Origin: Hamiltosporidium tvaerminnensis
Lineage: Eukaryota; Microsporidia; Dubosqiidae
DNA length: 64,000 bases
Reading direction: 5' to 3'
NCBI GenBank assembly: GCA_022605425.2
Contig: CM061253.1
Span: forward strand, 248,001 to 312,000
This document shows, piece after piece, positions 13,215 to 28,500 of this stretch; the stretch's first letter is position 1, and each line of letters starts with the position of its first letter. Below the pieces are notes generated by a model. It was not told the DNA's origin, made no database searches, and was given only the letters and a program-made list of their open reading frames with translations. The translations under genes and the position numbers were made by a program.

Positions 13215-16200
13215 AACTCAGCTTAAAACATCTAGAAAAAACTTTATACTAGTGAAACTGTAAAATGCATATAATTAGCAATGAAGCATAAATTTTATGT
13301 AAAGCTATAGACTGCTAGAAATATGGAGTTCAAAAAAATTTATGAATATTGAAAAGTTTAGAGTGAAAGCCTAATATTACTATTCAGTGGCTTTATTTAC
13401 AACCAAGCTTCAATTTATTTTTATTTAACGTAAAAAATTATAAGCAGGTTGAAACCGATAAAATTGCGGTTCATTTTTGATTTCTTAATCATTAGAAAGG
13501 CTTTGACATGAATTATCGAGCGAACTAACAAATTTACTTCGGTTATTCTTGCCTATCATCGATAAATATGAGTTCATGTCTTAAAACGTGTTAGGATTTT
13601 TACTTTTAAAAATGTACAAGATATCTATAGAAAAGGATTGAACATTAAAATGATGCGGAAATATTGATTATGACCCGTAGACCAATATATTATGCCTAAA
13701 AAGTAAAATAGAACCTTATTTTATAAGTTTGAAATATCTTAAATAAAACGCTTCAAATATTGGAAAGGAAAGAAACCAGGCAATACAATATCTTAGTTTA
13801 TAAAAAGATATTATTTATAGGTTTAATATAGAAATAATTCTTAACGTATAACCTAACCTTGAATTATCTTTACTAACAAATTATATACTTTAAGAAGATT
13901 ATACATCATAAGAGCAAAGGAATATATTCAGTCGAAAGACTCAAAAAAATATTAAAAACTTCCTAGCGAAATAACTGGTTTTAAAAACCAAATCCCGAAA
14001 TAATCGGCGAAAATACATGATACAATACAAATAGCAGAAAAATACGAAAACTAATATATTCCCTATAACTAGCGCCATTTTTATAGATTCATGAAGTAAC
14101 TTTAAACGAATAGATACACAAAAAGTCTGGAAAAAATGGCCGGATTCAAATAAAGGAAATGTCATCTAATATCAGGTCGAATATAAGCACGACCGAAATA
14201 TAAATAATAATGGAGTAGAATAAAGAAAACAAAACGAAAAATCAAAACAACATGGTATTTGGGAAATTTTATGCACTGAACATCCTATTTTTTTATCATT
14301 TCGTATACCTTAACTTTTGCCCAGAGATAAAGATTTGTGATAAACGATTTCATTTTCAGATAAAAAAAGTTGTATCTACATGATAACTAAACAGATAAAA
14401 ACCAAAGAAAAACTTCTAATTTAGAGATACTGATAAAAACTTCGTTAGTTATAAAGAGTTTTGAGATTAAAAGTAATCCTTTTCTGGGAATAGAAAGGAT
14501 TATTTGGGCTGTTTCATGGTCTCTATAAAAATATTTATTGGAAAAATAAATTAAAAACGACAAGAATAGTGGTTTTCGATGATTCTAATCGAAATTTTTA
14601 GGTTCTAGAATATCCTGTATCAGAACCATATGATATTTTTAAGAAATAAAAATTTAAAATTTAATTTATATCAATACATATTAGAAAATGGGTAAAAATA
14701 TCTGTAATTAGAATGTACTTCTTCGATGAGTGTTTATATATTATGCGGAAATTACATTAAGATTGTATTCTCTTCTTGTTTTTCTAATGGATAATTCTAT
14801 TTATAATATAATTAAAACTCTGACTTGTGGAAAATGGATTAAAACGAATAAGCAAATATTTTTATATCATAAAGAATTCACAATATTCTGAGGCTTCTTT
14901 AAAAAAATGTCCTCTATAAGTAAAAATATTTTGTCTGCCTCAAAGACGAGCTGTTAAAGCCGAATTAAAATATTTATTGGTGTACAAACGCCAAAATCCA
15001 TTTTATTTGCCCATATTTCTCCTAAAACCTTTTAAAAGTAAGAAATCGGGCTAATTCTAACATTTTAATCCGAATCACTTCCTCAAAGGCTACGAATATT
15101 TAAAAAAAGATGGAGGTTCATGGAAAAAACAGATCTGTTTCAGATCCAATTACAACATGTTCAAACAAGGATTTGAATTATACTAAAAAGTTAATATTTT
15201 TTATTTACAGGCTGTGAAAAAAGAGTCTTAAATTTTTTTGTTGAACTTAAAAATCTTACTTTAATGTTTTAAGACTTTAAGCATGTAAATAAAGGCAGAG
15301 TTATTGTAATGTTCAGAATGATAGAGCATACCAAGAAAATTAGGTTCATTTTTCAATTTTAATATAAAGAAAAAATAAAATATCTAGAGAAAGGGCTGAT
15401 TCTTTTTTCTTACAGTGATTTGAGAATTCTTGGATTCTTTTCTCTGCCTATTTAGATTTAAATCGGGTATTTTCTGATAGAGCTTCCATGATCAAAATAT
15501 AGTTTTTTGCCCCTCTAAATAACAAGTAACTTAATTCGGTCTTTATAGATAGATAAGAACTTATAAATACTCGTATTTCATGATAATATTTTTATAAAAT
15601 TCTCTAAATCTGTGAAATATAAATTTTAATAAAATATAAAAAATAAAATATATAATAGTAAAAAAGATTTTAGACAATAAAAAATTCGGTAAAAATATGC
15701 AAATCATTCTTTACATGTTGTTCTACCTCTTAATAATAATCTTTTCCTGTTCTAATTCCGACTTTTTTAAAATCTATTTCTGGTTCTCCTATCTGAAAAA
15801 GCAGATATATTATTCTTTTTCGCATTTTGGATCTATTTGCTTAGTAATAGCTTGGGTTTGAGAGGTATTTAAATTCAATATGTTTCGGAATATTTTATAA
15901 CACTTTTTGACGTGATTTTCAAGCACTCTTACCATTTATTTCTTACTCAAGTACTCTTTCTCTATTAAAATTTTCCCCGGACGTCTTCTTAGGCACTATC
16001 AAACCTTTTATTACTAAATTTATTGGCGTTTGCAGTCTGCTAAAATATATCTTATGGTATTTGACTCGTGCCATACTAGGTATTAAAACAGCGTAATATT
16101 TAAACAGTAATCTTATAAAAAAGACCTATACTATTGGATTATAGGTCATGCTTTTATGGTTTTTAGGTTTATACTATTTGGGGCAATCCTGAGAAAGTAC

Positions 16201-19200
16201 TTTAAACCAAAAAATTTTATCACGTTTTATTCATATCTAGAGAAAATATATCAGGTTCATAGCTTACGTTTTAACTTCATTTTGTACCCTGATGTTTACT
16301 TTTGATCTGCACGAACGATTTTTATGCTTTTTTTAAACGAATTAATTCATAATTTTTATTGAGAACTTTACTTTTTATTTTTTTAGAAGTAGTAAATGAC
16401 ACCTTCTTGTTATTTTTTAATGTCATTTGGTGTAGCTATCTGAGCATTTTTTCACTTTTAGTCGGCAATAATCTACATTTGATACTGATTTATCACACCC
16501 TGGCTCTACACTCATGATTTCCATAATTATTTACATTGGAATATATCAGAATAATGCGCCGTCATCTAGCCTAGTATTTTCTACTACAGACACATCGAGA
16601 CGAAAACCACACACGAGCTTATTTGATCGAGGCAATATGAACCCGTTAATAGAACTTTGTTCTACTTTTTTTGATATAGTGTTCTCGTTGAGCCGTTTCT
16701 AAGTTATTTCTTTTGGACTTTTCATTTAACTTTTTTTGCATCTACATTGGTTTGTATTTGAACCATCTATGTTATTTTGAGTATTCGAATTTAATGCTTG
16801 TTGCTCTTCGATCTGCTACTTACTTACTTTCAGACAATTTGAAAGCTTTAAGATAATATGTTAGCTTTGCAACAACCAACATATAAGCCGTTTTTGGGTT
16901 TTTATTATAGTAAGGTTCAGATGCTCTTTACATCCTGACGTAAAGTATTTTTGTTTTACCAACATTCCATCAATGCTTCTTCAAACCCCAAGAAAAGGGG
17001 CTAGTTTAAGTTAATATATATTTGATAATGATGTATATGCGAGCGCCTTTGTATTTATTGTATAAAATAATTGTTTTGAGTTATTCAGTGTGGCAAATTT
17101 TTGAGTCTTTCATAAAATTGTCAGTAGATTTTCGAATGAGCTTTATAAATAATTACCCTTGTCTTCTTCTAATATTATCGGATATTGAAAAAATTTTAAC
17201 AGATCTCTGAAGAGATACAATATACTTACATTTGTATTATTTATGTAAAAACACATTTGGATTATCTATATTAAATAACTTTGACATTTCTATAGCATAT
17301 CCTGGCATAAATCTTAAGTTTCAGCTGTTTATTACAAAGAGGTTTTTGTAAAGTTATACGCTACATAATTGTATATTTTTAGTTTTGATTTAAACTCAAG
17401 AGATTGTTACGCAACCAAACAAAATAGTGAGATTTTCCTAAATAATATCTTGAATTTAATAATGTTGCTTATGGTTTTAGGGCCTCTGAAATAAAACTGC
17501 CTAATTTGCACAGCTGAACCAAAATGAATTTTTGAAATGATAGTGAAAAGTATGATTTTTAAGGCATCATGTCAAACAAGCATAATTATGTGCATGACTG
17601 GCTTTCTGGAAGCAATACACTGTGCTTAATGAATGTTTCTTTTCTCGATCGAGGCACTGCGCTCTTTACTAAGGCTTGGTTTTTAAAACCTTGACAGCTT
17701 CTTACACTCTTAATTGGTTTTCCACCAGTTAATTCCGCCTTTTACTTCAAATTAAACGTCATTATTTCATATTTTTAGAAACTTATGAAGCATAACAAGC
17801 AGTTGATTTGCTTTTCGTAAGAGCCATTGGTTGGCTTTTTTGAACCAAATACCTGGTTTGGCAGATGACCCACTAAGCTTGGGTTTACTTTCTAAACAAA
17901 TAACGTATAAAATATCATAAAAATATTAATAAAAAGTCTTGAGTTTCTTTCTAAAAATGTGATATCATCAATATTTGGCTTCTTTTACAAATTTAGTACG
18001 TTACTTAAAACAAAATGAACAAATATAAAAACCCTTTCGCGAATGATACAAAGTTTCAAAATATCAGGATACGTGAAATTTATGATTTTAGGTATCAAAT
18101 TGCAGATTAAAAACCATATATTTAATCCCCTGATAGCATATGCTTTGATTTAATTGCACAGATTTGCTACAATGCAATCGTTTCTAGCTCCTCATTCAGT
18201 GATTAATCTTTAAGAATTGCAGCCTGATTTTATATAAAATGTTTCCGCCGTATAAATCCAAGAGGCATTTTATAAAAACAAAACCGTAGAATATTCACTT
18301 ATACTCTGAAGTAAAAAGCTAACACTCGCATTACTTTCGCAAAGCTTTATGCTTAAAACAATACGTATTTTTGCAACTGGTCTCTCTATGTAGATCATTT
18401 GAAAGGCCTAATTCGCCGATATTACTCTATATGACTTAACTCCTCTTCCTGTGCGGTTTTAGCCTTCTCTTTTTGCACGGATTATTTAAAGCACACTAAT
18501 TATCTTATGAAATGCGCGCGTTAGTAATTGACTCATGTACAGGAGATTTTATCTAATCAGGAACTAATCGATTGACATGGCAGACTTTTTCGTCAATTTT
18601 ATTCGTATTTTTTCAAATTCGTAATATTGCTTCTCTGGTTTCGTTTTCAAGATTTTGTTGATTTTGCTTTAGTAGTTTTTTTCTTGGCTCAAATAAGGAC
18701 ACTAATGAACAGGTAACATAGTCTATTAAGAAAACGAGATATATGCCACTCTTAACATCTTCTGATTTTACCTCAAATAATGTCTTATTTTATGCAAGCT
18801 TAAAATACTGTTAGGTGATTGTACCTTTGAATTTCATAGTATAATCCTCAAGGCATTAGTTGCATTAAGACATGCCAAAGAACGATGTTATATGCAAATT
18901 AGGATTTCCGGGCGATTTTTAGATATGTTACGGAGTTAATATCGTCTGCAATGATATTAGCCTTTGTCTTTGTAAAAAGCTAGAGTACGGAGATTTAATT
19001 TGTCGTACTTTGTCTCACATGCAAACAATTCAACTGAAAGATAAATAGTGTAATAAGCCAAAGCAAGAGGGCAATCCTAGTGCTCCACGAATTATCACAT
19101 TTTGGCTTTGTATTGAATGTAATTTTTTGATATAAAAGCCAGAATTTAATCCAAAGAGAATTTTTTGACAATAACGAATCATAGATTCCAGTTTTTTCGC

Positions 19201-22200
19201 ATTTTAAGTCTCACCATGGGCGTTGTGTATTATTTTCTGTTATTTGACCAAGATTTTGCATATTAGTCCAATATATGTTGCCATAAAATATAATAAGGGC
19301 TATTTACGACACATACTGTAATTTTCTTTTATAGGTTAGAAATAAATTAAAACTGAGTAAATGTGACTAAAGTATATAAAATACCCATCAAGCTCTCAAA
19401 ATTTCAAAAAAGGTAGTAAAATTCTATAAACGATTTTTATACTAAAAGTACAAAAATGAACAAAACTAAATAATTCTTTGTACTTTTCGGATGTATTTTG
19501 TTGGGCACCAAACCAATTCCGCGATTAATAAGTGTTCAGTATATATTTTAGAAAAACCAAACTGTTGTATCACATTAAGTTGTATGATTTAAAAAAAATA
19601 AAACTCATAGTTTTGTTTTAAGCGGATTAAAAGGACACTGCCTCCACTTGTTTGTACCGGAAATATCATATAAATAGATTGAACTAAAAAACTCTGTTTT
19701 TTAACGCCCCGACAATACTCTTTATACATTTTTATAGTGTAAAACATTTTCAAGTTAGGATATTCACTATTCATTTCAAGAAAGATAAACAATCTCTAGC
19801 TTTTGACTTTTTTAACTAAATTTCTAACTTATTTTAAAAATGTAATTTATATTTTGATTTTTTTAAGAAAATTGTGCAATATTAAAATGTCTTTTGTGAA
19901 GTAAATAATGAAAGCTTTAGTATGAAACTAATGAATTTTAATTGTAAGTTTCATGATAATTCTACTCTCTATTGCTACCTTCTGTTCCTACATTCCGTTT
20001 TTACACCTATCATTTTTGTTATATAAATTCATTATATATATTTTTGTCTGGCCTTAGATTTGCCTCACAATTTTGAAGTTTAATTTCTTTGTTTTTTTGA
20101 TTTTAATCCCGGTACGAGTGAGTTATTATAGTCTTTAGCCTTTGTCACTTCACTGAACCTTGCACCTTTATAGCGAAATTTCAAGAAAATGAAAAAAAGA
20201 TTTATAACTATTTGCTTACTTGGTTCAAATGTAATTTCTAGAGCTTTAACTAGGGTTTAAATAGTTAAAATTCAAAAACAATTTTTTTTCGAGACAAATC
20301 GACTCATCGGCATTTTTGCTAAAAAACAAAGGTAATCTAATAATTTTTGATTATAAATAGAAGATTTGTTACAATTCAAAATAAAATTAATGAAACTACT
20401 GGTCATAATATTTTCCTGTTGGAAAATATTGCTACCAATCGATATAAGAATATTGAGAAATACATGATTCTTACATATAAACAAATTAAATAAAAGTTGA
20501 TTTTATAAACATTCTAAATAGAAAACCAGTTGAAACTATATTTCGAGCAAGTATTTTCTAAGAACTTTTTTTTTGAAAAAATATGATTACTTATACGAGA
20601 AAAAAGGAACACTAGTATTCTTCTAGATAGTGCAAATAATTATAATATGTAGTGAGGCTCTATTAAGAAAAGAAATCATAGCGTGTTTGAATATTTCAGA
20701 ATTGAATATTTCTAGCGCACTAGGCAAAAAAACAAACATTATTGATTTTAAAACCGTAAAAATATATGAGAGAAGGTAGTAAAGGTATGTATGTACACAA
20801 AACACAATTCTCCATAACTAATGAAAACCCTATTTACCATAAACGCAAACTTTTCAACAGAAAATGTCTAAGGTATGCCAAATAAAATATTTTGGATATC
20901 GAAAGAGAATATAGCAAAAATTACGAAAAAGAGCATAGTTTTTTATATTAAAGCAAAAAAAGAAAAAATTTAACCTATTTTTAATTTTAGAACCTTTCGT
21001 TTAAAAAATTTATATATGCAAGGTTAACACAGAAAATGTTTTGGATTGTCTCAAACTGTATAAAATACTTAAAAAAACATCTTCCAGAGGTAAGAATTTT
21101 ATCAAACGGTTTACATATTTTTTATAAATATCAAAAAAATTTCTATCATTGAAATCTTTAGAGCAGCCGTTTTTTTATAAGGAAAAACCTTTAAAAAAAC
21201 TCATATATTCAGAATATACGATAAGAATTGGTTTTCAAGCAAGAAATTATCTTAATTTTAATTTTTCTGCTTGGATCTTTGTTATTATAACCCAGCATTA
21301 TACACGAACCTAAAAAAGAAAATATATAAAGATTACATAATTATATAGTCAGATTCAACATAAAAGAAGGTAAGCTGTTCTGTCGAAATACCATATAGAA
21401 AAAAAAATATTCATCAATGTCGCTTTATATAGCACTTGTGAAAATTTTGTTCTAAGTTTTTTATAGAACTAGGACCGCTCTCTTTTGAATTTCATCTACA
21501 TTTTTAAGATTTCAAACAAAAGAATATATGAAAATTTAAGATGCTATTCTTTACGGTTTAAGCCTTTTTCTTCTGAAATTCCTATTAGGTCTCACGCAGC
21601 AGGCTATTTTAATCTCTGAAAGAGAATTAAGACATCACGGGAAACTCAAATCTGTTTCTGAGCCATCTAAATCAACAATGAGAAAACAACTTCTTTCGAG
21701 AGAAAGTGAATAAGATCTATGTAAATATACAACAGTATAGCTATACATCTAGGCAATAACTTACGCAAATGTACATCAAAAAAGCAATTAAACATAAAAA
21801 GGAATTTCAAATTTAATAAGCATCAAACTAATATAACAATATTTAATTTATTTTTAATATTCTAATATTCCATTGTAAAATTTTTTTGTTTATTTTAAAA
21901 TATTGTACGCGTGTAAAAGTAAAAAATTTTTTATTCTTTTTTTACTAATATTTGATATCAAAAAAAATTACAGGTCAAAATTAACATTTTAAGGAAACAA
22001 TAGTATTGTGAGGTGTTAGTTATTTAAATGAATTTGCATGCTTATCTGTATGTATAGCATTTTAAGAACAAAGGTTGAGCGAGAGAAATCTAATAGACGT
22101 TTAGCGATGCTATAAAAGAGATTTCCTGTTCTTTATTTATAGGAATTGATATGATGAGATAGAGTTTTGGAAGAAAATAATAGAATAGATATTAGAAAGC

Positions 22201-22300
22201 TAACTTATAGAGTAAAAGATAATTTACACTGATATCTAATAATTGAGATATATAAAAAGAGATTATTTCTAATACAGAAATTACCCCAGTTACGCGCTCC
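13215..22300. other. Gene-free AT-rich stretch
   Basis: No convincing gene on either strand. At 16122-16148 there is a perfect 8-bp inverted repeat (gacctata/tataggtc). Around 17.6-17.75 kb the minus strand stays open for some 50 codons (KPIKSVRSC, PRSRKETFIKHSVLLPES), and around 18.55-18.72 kb it reads another charged stretch (EPRKKLLKQNQQNLENE). Both may be worn coding fragments of mobile elements, but neither can be assigned. Confidence 0.5.
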
Positions 22301-22339
22301 TTAGATTTCCTTCCTAGACATATAAAATAAAAATATATT

Positions 22340-22480
22340 AAAAATATTAAAATTGTGGTTTCCTCAAAATTTTTTTTAATTTGATAAATTATTTTTTATA
22401 TATTTTTTGCATATGGAAGCGTTGGTAGCATTGAAAATTTAAAAATAAAATGAATATTTAAAATTAAAGAAAAATACTTT
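22340..22480 (+). repeat. TTGTGG-family repeat site
   Basis: ttgtggtttcct at 22353 after aaaaatattaaaa. A small inverted repeat (atttct/agaaat) lies about 85 bases upstream. The downstream part resembles the 11005 copy. Confidence 0.55.
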
Positions 22481-23599
22481 TTTTTGTAATATCACTATTT
22501 ATATGGATAAACATTCTAATTTTTTTGGCTCAATTTTTATCTTTCTTTAAAAGTTTTAAATTTTATGAAAGGAGTTATTTCCATATTGCAAAGTAAATGA
22601 TATTAAGTATAGATTATTTAGCAGCTTAAAACTCAAAATAAAGTTTAATCTATACGATTAATAAGAGAATTTAATGGTAAGCTACAAAACGCCAATTAGC
22701 ATATAATTTTTACCCTAGGACTTAATAAGATGTACAAAGCGATTTAAAAACCTAAGTACACAATTAATCAAAGCATTTTTTTATGCCTCTTTCTATTAGA
22801 TAATATGGTATCGAATTATTCTTATTGACTAATATGTTTGCTTTCGAATCAACTTTAACAAATGCTTATCTTACATATTTTATATATATACAGTTTCTTG
22901 CAGATTTTCGAAAGTGACACGTTGACTATTAAGCAAATTCATGTGTGATGCAGGACAACAATGTCAAGAGTATTTTATATCCTTTACAATCATCAGACTT
23001 TTAGTAAAAATTTTTATAATTTTACGATTTGAATTATAAAATTTAAACTTACCTAGTTAAAATATATAATGCATTCGTAAAAAGAGTATAGGTTTTTTAT
23101 ATTACTACCGAGCTATATATTCTTTTGTTTTTTAAAAAGATTTATGATATTCATAATAGAAAACTTAAATACCTGGTGAAAAGATTTCAATACATCTCTT
23201 AATTACAAAGAGTAATTCTAAAAGATCATAAAATTATATTTATAATATCTACCTGAACGCATATATTTTACGTAAAATACAATAGTATTCTCGACCCAAT
23301 AAAATCGATTAAAACCAAAAAAAATAGAAACTTAGAGAAATGTTTTAAATAGGTTTTTTGATTCTTGTGTTAATACAAATTATGTAAAAAAAGTACCAAA
23401 AAGGTCGAAAGCTTTAACCTTGGTTTTCCTCGATGATTTTTCGTTTTAAACGGCGCCTAAAGTGATAAAATTTCATCATATAGATGCTCAACGCTAGATT
23501 CGTTTCTCATCTAATAATTATCAACGACTATAAATTAAAACAACTCCTTAAAAAACATTTTATCAAATTGTAAATAGAATAAAAATGAAATAATTATAA

Positions 23600-25500
23600 G
23601 TAATAGATATAATGCAAGTACATAGAGTAGTAGAGTTTTTCAAAAGGGCAGTTATTCTCATGGGAGAATAACTTGACTTTTGGTACGAAAGGTACATTAA
23701 AATTATATTTATATTAAATATTATTTAAAATAATAAAAGTTGTGGTTTTGTTTAAAAAAAATTAGATCCTAGCAATTTTTATTTAAACGTCCGAATATTA
23801 GACTGAATAAATATATACCATTAATTCTCATTATAAGTATCGTTTTAAATATGAAAATGTTCAAATTTAACTTCTTAGGTATTGTTTATTATCCAGGCTA
23901 TTCCTTAAAAGAAGCTCTTTGGAATAATGTATGCAATATACATCTAGTTCAGTACCGTAATTTATAATATTTATTCTTAATGGCACCACTTTTTATGATT
24001 TTGTAAAATATTTGCTTATAAACCGAATATCCGCCTGTAGAAAATATTTTATGTTTATCATAATATAAACAGTATATCTTTTGTGTATTTGGTTTCTTGT
24101 GTATTTTCTATGAAAATATCGTTCCAAAAACATCTTTATTTGAATCCTGAATTCGAAACAAAAAAACCATTAAACAGAATTTAAGCGATTAGGGTATACG
24201 GGATATTTCTATTTATTCTACTCCGGAGATTTCGTTGCGTTATGCAAGATCTTTACGAACTTTCAAAAACTGTTTTCTAATAAAAACAAAATTCGTATTT
24301 TTACCAGAATTTTTAGTATCTTCTGTTAGGAAGTGATTTTTATGACGAAAAATAAGAAAAAAATTTCTCTGTTTTTTTAAGATTTCCTATTTGACTTTTA
24401 TCAATCTATATACGACAGTATAGTCTTTAACTGAAAAAAATTCCATGGTTTGATTTAACGGATATTCTAGCAACTTGTTTTTCGATTTTAGATCTAATTT
24501 GAGACAAATAAATTGGCTTTTAAAAAGTTAAATTGCAACGAAAAAAAATAAAATACTTGATTTTTTTGCCTTCGGTATTTAAATATTAAGCTTGGGATTT
24601 AGTGTTCTCAAAATATCAAAATGCGACACATCCGATGAACAATATATCTACTTTATCTATAGGAAAAACTTTCCGAGAATTATCGCTTCAGTACAAATCA
24701 GCTGTATATTCTAGGTTATATTGAAATTGGTTTTTATTTTGTATTTGTTCTTTAAAATTTTCCGTTTTATTATCAATTTTGATATAATTTTAGGATAAAA
24801 GAGCAAATAATATTGGAGAATGGGTTTGTACAAAACACAAAAAAAGGATACACTGAGTATAAATAGCGTGGTTAATATTTTAGATTAACAATAAATATAC
24901 AAAATTCCTATTTTTTTTATATGCTGTAATTTAATGTTGGTCAATTTAATATGTTTAAAATTTTGTTTCGTAATTATTTTTCCAAGTTCTTAACAATAAG
25001 GACAAAAATACTTATTATTAGACATCAGTATTTCAGGAAGGAATTTTTCATCCTGAGAATTTCATTTTTCTTACCTTTTTAAACTAATCTTGCTATTGGT
25101 AATAAATTTTTTTCATATTCGTCCCAACAGCAATAACAATATTTTTAAAAGCTTCCTCTGATTCCTGTACTTTTAACAGTGGTTTAAAAAACATCCACAT
25201 GTTTATCACGCTAAAATTATTTCGATATGCTCTATACATTTAAGGTAGCAAAAATATCCAAGGACACAAATTAAATTATTTCAAGCCGAAATCTTTTTTT
25301 TTATAATATATTTTTATTATTTTTAAATAGTTACCTCTATATATTCATGAATCATTTGTTGCGGGGTCTAACCAGAAATATAGATATATTCCTTGACTCA
25401 CTAATGTATCGAAAGTATAAATAATTATTAAAATAGTAGATTTTTAAATATTTGTTTTATTTGAAATGAGTATTGAATATGCTTTCAAAAATGAATTTTA
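23600..25500 (+). repeat. Long diverged duplicate of the 0.54-2.4 kb region
   Basis: Collinear with copy 1 at a nearly constant offset of about 23.1 kb. Matching blocks include the TTGTGG core (23740 against 618), taaatat-aaaatgt followed by ttaggtatt (about 23.85 against 0.74 kb), an atcgc(c)tca-taaaaat-agctg block (about 24.68 against 1.54 kb), atatttttaaaag (about 25.14 against 2.04 kb) and atcgaaag-t-taaataat (about 25.41 against 2.31 kb). The similarity is patchy with many indels, as in old mobile-element copies. An inverted repeat agttattctc/gagaataact precedes the core here. Confidence 0.6.
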
Positions 25501-28500
25501 GAAAAATTGTCACTTATTTACGTGTTTTTATTGCTTTTATTCATAGAACCATGTATTCTATTTTCGGTCAACGGTGTCATATGTCTTTGGACTAATTTAT
25601 TTCTTTAAGTTCGTATGATAGATTATAAATCATTTAAAATTGTGTGCGACCATTATTATTAACATATAGTTTTTCTTGGGTTTATTAGCTATCTACTAAG
25701 CTCTCTCGGTACGATTGACAATGTCTACAACATTATTTGCATTCGCCATTTTTATTTCAAAGATATTTCGTGGTTTTGCGAATTTATTTGCTGAGTCTCC
25801 TGACAAAAATACCAACATGCATTTGTTTCGCGCTCTGTATCTATATTCTCATATTCAAGATTAAAAAGTAAATTTTATTTGATTTTTCTTATACCTTTTG
25901 TTTATGTCGGGAACTATCTAATGCATATCATTGAAATATACTTCTTCATCTAAATAAGAAAAACCAAATTATGAAAAAAATATTTTTAACAATAGTTAAT
26001 TTTAAAGATATATTTTAGTGCTGGCAACTGCAACTTTTTAATTCACGAAATTTGTATTACCTATGAATATTGAAAGAATTTTTTTAATAAAAAAAATATG
26101 CATCTAATTTGAAATTGTTTATCTGGCTATCTTAAACCAGAATTTTATTAATTAAGAGAGCATTCTAAATACTAGTTTTCTTCGCTTATAAGTAAAATTG
26201 TAAAAACAAATCATCGAAAGTTCAAGAGGCACGGTTTATAGAGTTTAATTATTAGTTTATATATATTTTATGTAAAATAAATATTTGGCTCTAGTTTTTT
26301 TAACGTTTGGTTTTACAGCGTTTTTAATGTGGGTCCATCAACACGAGATTTTTGAATTTCGGCTTTTATAGGGGCTTCCTCCTGCGCATGATGATTTTTT
26401 AAGCGCAACATTGCTAATTGTTTACACAAAAATTACTGGCATTCAATTGTTTCAATATAATATATCACATCATTTTATCTTCTAAGATGTTTTCTTTCCT
26501 CATATTTATGTTTTCGCTCTATGTTCGACTAAGGTAGTTTTTTTATCACATAGAATAATTTTTGACTATAGCAGCTATTCTTGTAGGAAAGTGGTGAAAG
26601 GTAATTTCTCGAAGGAATAAATCTTTTTATAACATATAATTTTGTTTTTGATGGTATGTCTGCATTTAGAACAAGTTTAAAATTTTTTTTAAGAATTTTA
26701 GAACAGCTTGAACCCGATGAAATACCCTTGACAGAAATTAAACTCGTGACACATCAATCATCGCAAAAAAAAACACTAATAACAATTATTAAATTGAAAT
26801 TATCATTTTTTATATACCAATTATAAATAGCTCATATTTATGGCATCTGCTACATATTAATATGCGTAATTTAAACAAATAGTTCTCCCATAGAAAACGA
26901 TTAAAGGAGTGTTTTGTAGATAATTTATTGTCTATTTCCGAATCATATCTCGTTGTTAGTACATTAAACACACATAATACATTATTATTGAAGTTTCTTG
27001 TAAAGCAACTTTGTTTAAAAAATCTATTCCGGTACGTTTTAATTGCTCTATAATGCATTAAGAGCCCGGTATCTCAATTTCTTTCTAGATCTCACATTAA
27101 ATCTTTTTCTGAACCTCTAATTTTTTCTTGCATATGAAAAGAATCTTTATTGAAAATTACACTTTCGATTGACAAACAATGAGGGCCTTTTCATTTTATT
27201 TACTTTTTATCACTAGATATTCCCTTCTGAACTTTTCGATTGAGGAACAGAAATATACAGCACTTAAGATCCGAATAGGTGTGACGATTCCTCATGTTTT
27301 ATTTAAATTATCGATCTGGTTTAGAAATGTTATTCTTAGTTAAGTTCATGACTTTATCTCGGGATCATTAATAGTAGATAATATAAGATCCAAGGTCTTT
27401 CGTCTAACCTTCACTTTTTGACATTATATATATTTTAGTTGTCGGCAAGATTATAATATTTGACTATAGGTAATTGGTGTGTCAAAAGTTTCGCACAAGG
27501 CTTATTTTCAACGCGTGTTTTGGTCTGTTTTGAAATTAAGTTACTTAATACGCAAAAAATTTACTTTTTTATAGATTGCTCCAAGCGATACAATGTTGGT
27601 ATAATTCGCTCGAAACTCGCAATACGTTAATATATAAATAAACAAGGCATATAAATTGAACAGGAAGGAATATAATCAGATCCGAAAACTTCATCTCAAG
27701 ATGTATTTTTCGAAGATAAAGGACTAAAAAAATCATTTGAAAACTAGTATTTCTTAAAACATAATTATTGAATTTTTTTAAATACATTATATGTATATTT
27801 TTCTTTTCTGGTTCCGCATATCCCCGGGTCTTTTATATAAAGACGTTTTACAAAATCTTTTCAACCTGCTAAAAGCAATTGCGACGGTATTCTATAAGGG
27901 TATAAAATAACAGAATCCGTTTGCATCTTTCGATATTTATTTTTAGAGACAACTTGCTAACTGACAAATGGTTTTGTTCATGCTGTTCTTTTGCTCATGA
28001 TAATACTCGGACTTAATCAAGAATCTAATGAAATAATGTTTGTATATTTTCTAAGAAGCTAGACGATTTTTGAAAGTATCTTACCTCCAAAATAAGATAA
28101 TATGATGTTCTTACCTCTTCTTAACCTTTCCAAACATTCCCACGCGTATTAACTTACAAGATTCTGAAAAATATGCTTGTTTCGGTTCGATCGCGCCGAA
28201 AAACCAAATAAGAAGCACTTTAAATAAATTTCTTGCGAATCGAAATGAGTTTTAGATATTTTGGTTTATATAACCTCCAAAGTACACGCCGTTTTTACCC
28301 GACATTATTACAGCTTGGTTTTAATTGTTTAGATCTGCGTTATATATATAATTTTTTTGGGCAAGGCTGGTTTTCTTGGTGAGCTAACAGTCGACTTTTT
28401 GATTTGAAATCGCTTTCAAGCACTATTTTTTTTCATCCGTATTATATAACGAATTTGACCAATTAAAACACCAAAAATCTTCCTCTTGTGCCAAGTTTGA

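Noticed and set aside
20850-20900. A possible third CRKC-like zinc-binding remnant (aacagaaaatgtctaagg)
   Set aside because: Only a short partial match to the integrase zinc-binding codons, with no supporting integrase motif downstream.
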